This document shows, piece by piece, positions 5,739-6,275 of a stretch of DNA of 6,275 nt. This DNA comes from Candidatus Eiseniibacteriota bacterium. Lineage in GTDB: Bacteria; Eisenbacteria; RBG-16-71-46. The stretch's first letter is position 1, and each line of letters starts with the position of its first letter. The notes beneath the pieces were generated by a model. It was not told the DNA's origin. It made no database searches and saw nothing but the letters and a program-made list of their open reading frames with translations. Location of the stretch: the NCBI GenBank assembly GCA_903921835.1, contig CAIXRL010000355.1:1-6275 (forward strand), read 5' to 3'. The translations under genes and the position numbers were made by a program.

Positions 5739-6275
5739 ATGACGCTCGACCCCGAGATCTGCTGGCGCGCCTGGACCAGTCGCGACCGCCGCTTCGATGG
5801 CCGCTTCTTCATGGGCGTGACCTCGACCGGCATCTACTGCCGCCCCGGCTGCCCCGCTCGCATTCCGGCGCGCCGCAACGTGAGCTTCCACGCTTCGGCC
5901 GCAGCGGCCGAGGCCGCCGGCTTCCGGCCCTGCCTGCGCTGCCGCCCCGAGACCGCGCGCGCGTCCGCCGCTGCGCACGGCACGTCGGCCACGGTCGCGC
6001 GCGCGCTCCGGCTCATCGAGGACGGGCGGCTCGACGACGGCTCGGTCGAGCGGCTCGCGGACCGGCTCGGGGTCACGTCCCGCTGGCTGCGGCAACTGTT
6101 CCACGAGCAGGTCGGCGCCTCGCCGCTCGAGGTGGCGATGACGCGGCGCGTGCACTTCGCGCGGCGGCTGCTCGACGAGACATCGCTGCCGCTCGCCGGG
6201 ATCGCGCTCGCGTCCGGCTTCGCCGGCGAGCGGCGGCTGCGCGCGGCGATCCAGCGCACGTTCCGCCGCGCGCCC
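5739..6275 (+). CDS. Ada-type methyl-phosphotriester repair/AraC-family protein, probably Ada-AlkA fusion, 3' partial
   Basis: 179 residues are visible before the window ends. Residues 4-71 are the Ada metal-binding domain, with RRFDGRFFMGVTSTGIYCRP and GFRPCLRCRPE. The four zinc cysteines are C34, C38, C65 and C68; C34 corresponds to the E. coli Ada cysteine that takes the methyl group from DNA phosphotriesters and turns the protein into an activator. Residues 83-179 are an AraC-type pair of helix-turn-helix motifs: SVERLADRLGVTSRWLRQLF, then LAGIALASGF and FRRAP. The short N-terminus and the exact motif order resemble Ada-AlkA fusions, where a 3-methyladenine DNA glycosylase follows; an O6-methylguanine methyltransferase (Ada proper) is the alternative. 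The part beyond 6275 decides. The ATG at 5739 fits the usual start of the domain. The second HTH has GERRLR where relatives usually have SVRRFN. Confidence 0.93.
   Translation, partial: MTLDPEICWRAWTSRDRRFDGRFFMGVTSTGIYCRPGCPARIPARRNVSFHASAAAAEAAGFRPCLRCRPETARASAAAHGTSATVARALRLIEDGRLDDGSVERLADRLGVTSRWLRQLFHEQVGASPLEVAMTRRVHFARRLLDETSLPLAGIALASGFAGERRLRAAIQRTFRRAP

Noticed and set aside
5298..6155. A 285-codon minus-strand frame
   Set aside because: It is antisense to the Ada-type gene, which is identified by its four zinc cysteines and HTH. No motif appears in the part over the intergenic region.
1..6275. CRISPR array, tRNA, rRNA, insertion-sequence ends or a new defence system
   Set aside because: I saw no regularly spaced direct repeats, cloverleaf-like sequences, transposase motifs or target duplications, and no defence-type enzyme. 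The genes present are a surface protein, an exported protein and a repair protein.

Overview
The window is very GC-rich (roughly 70% by eye, with GC-rich third codon positions) and looks like one chromosomal stretch from an environmental Gram-negative-type bacterium. The best clue is the large secreted protein at the left. It ends in a FlgD-like/type IX-style C-terminal module and carries SdrD/Cna-B-like, TIG, Ig-like and InlB-like repeat modules. This combination is common in high-GC members of the Fibrobacterota-Chlorobiota-Bacteroidota and Eisenbacteria/Gemmatimonadota neighbourhood. The lineage is an inference from style, not from a marker gene.

Layout: (1) Positions 1-3933 (+) hold the 3' 1310 codons of a giant modular surface or secreted protein whose start lies left of the window. 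(2) A perfect 15-bp GC-rich hairpin at 3948-3981 follows its stop codon. (3) Positions 3987-4298 contain no intact gene, but the minus strand has coding-like base composition from a GTG at 4298. It has no stop before running into the antisense of the first gene, so it may be a remnant. (4) Positions 4345-5301 (-) encode a 318-residue exported protein with an N-terminal signal peptide. It has a domain reminiscent of the GNA1162/LpoB/CsgG-type periplasmic fold, interrupted by a low-complexity linker. (5) Positions 5302-5738 form a divergent intergenic region with an ideal Shine-Dalgarno for the leftward gene, two dyads, and a -10-like hexamer placed for a leaderless rightward transcript. (6) Positions 5739-6275 (+) hold the first 179 codons of an Ada-type methyl-phosphotriester repair/regulatory protein (zinc Cys4 domain plus AraC-type HTH). 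It is probably an Ada-AlkA fusion whose glycosylase part lies right of the window.

The genes do not form an evident pathway. The large protein and the leftward exported protein converge on the hairpin region, and the exported protein and the repair gene diverge from the 437-bp intergenic region. The most notable structural point is the mirror-ordered module layout of the large protein: Ig, InlB pair, long beta-rich core, InlB pair, Ig, then the C-terminal module. I found no CRISPR array, tRNA, rRNA, insertion sequence or recognised new defence system.
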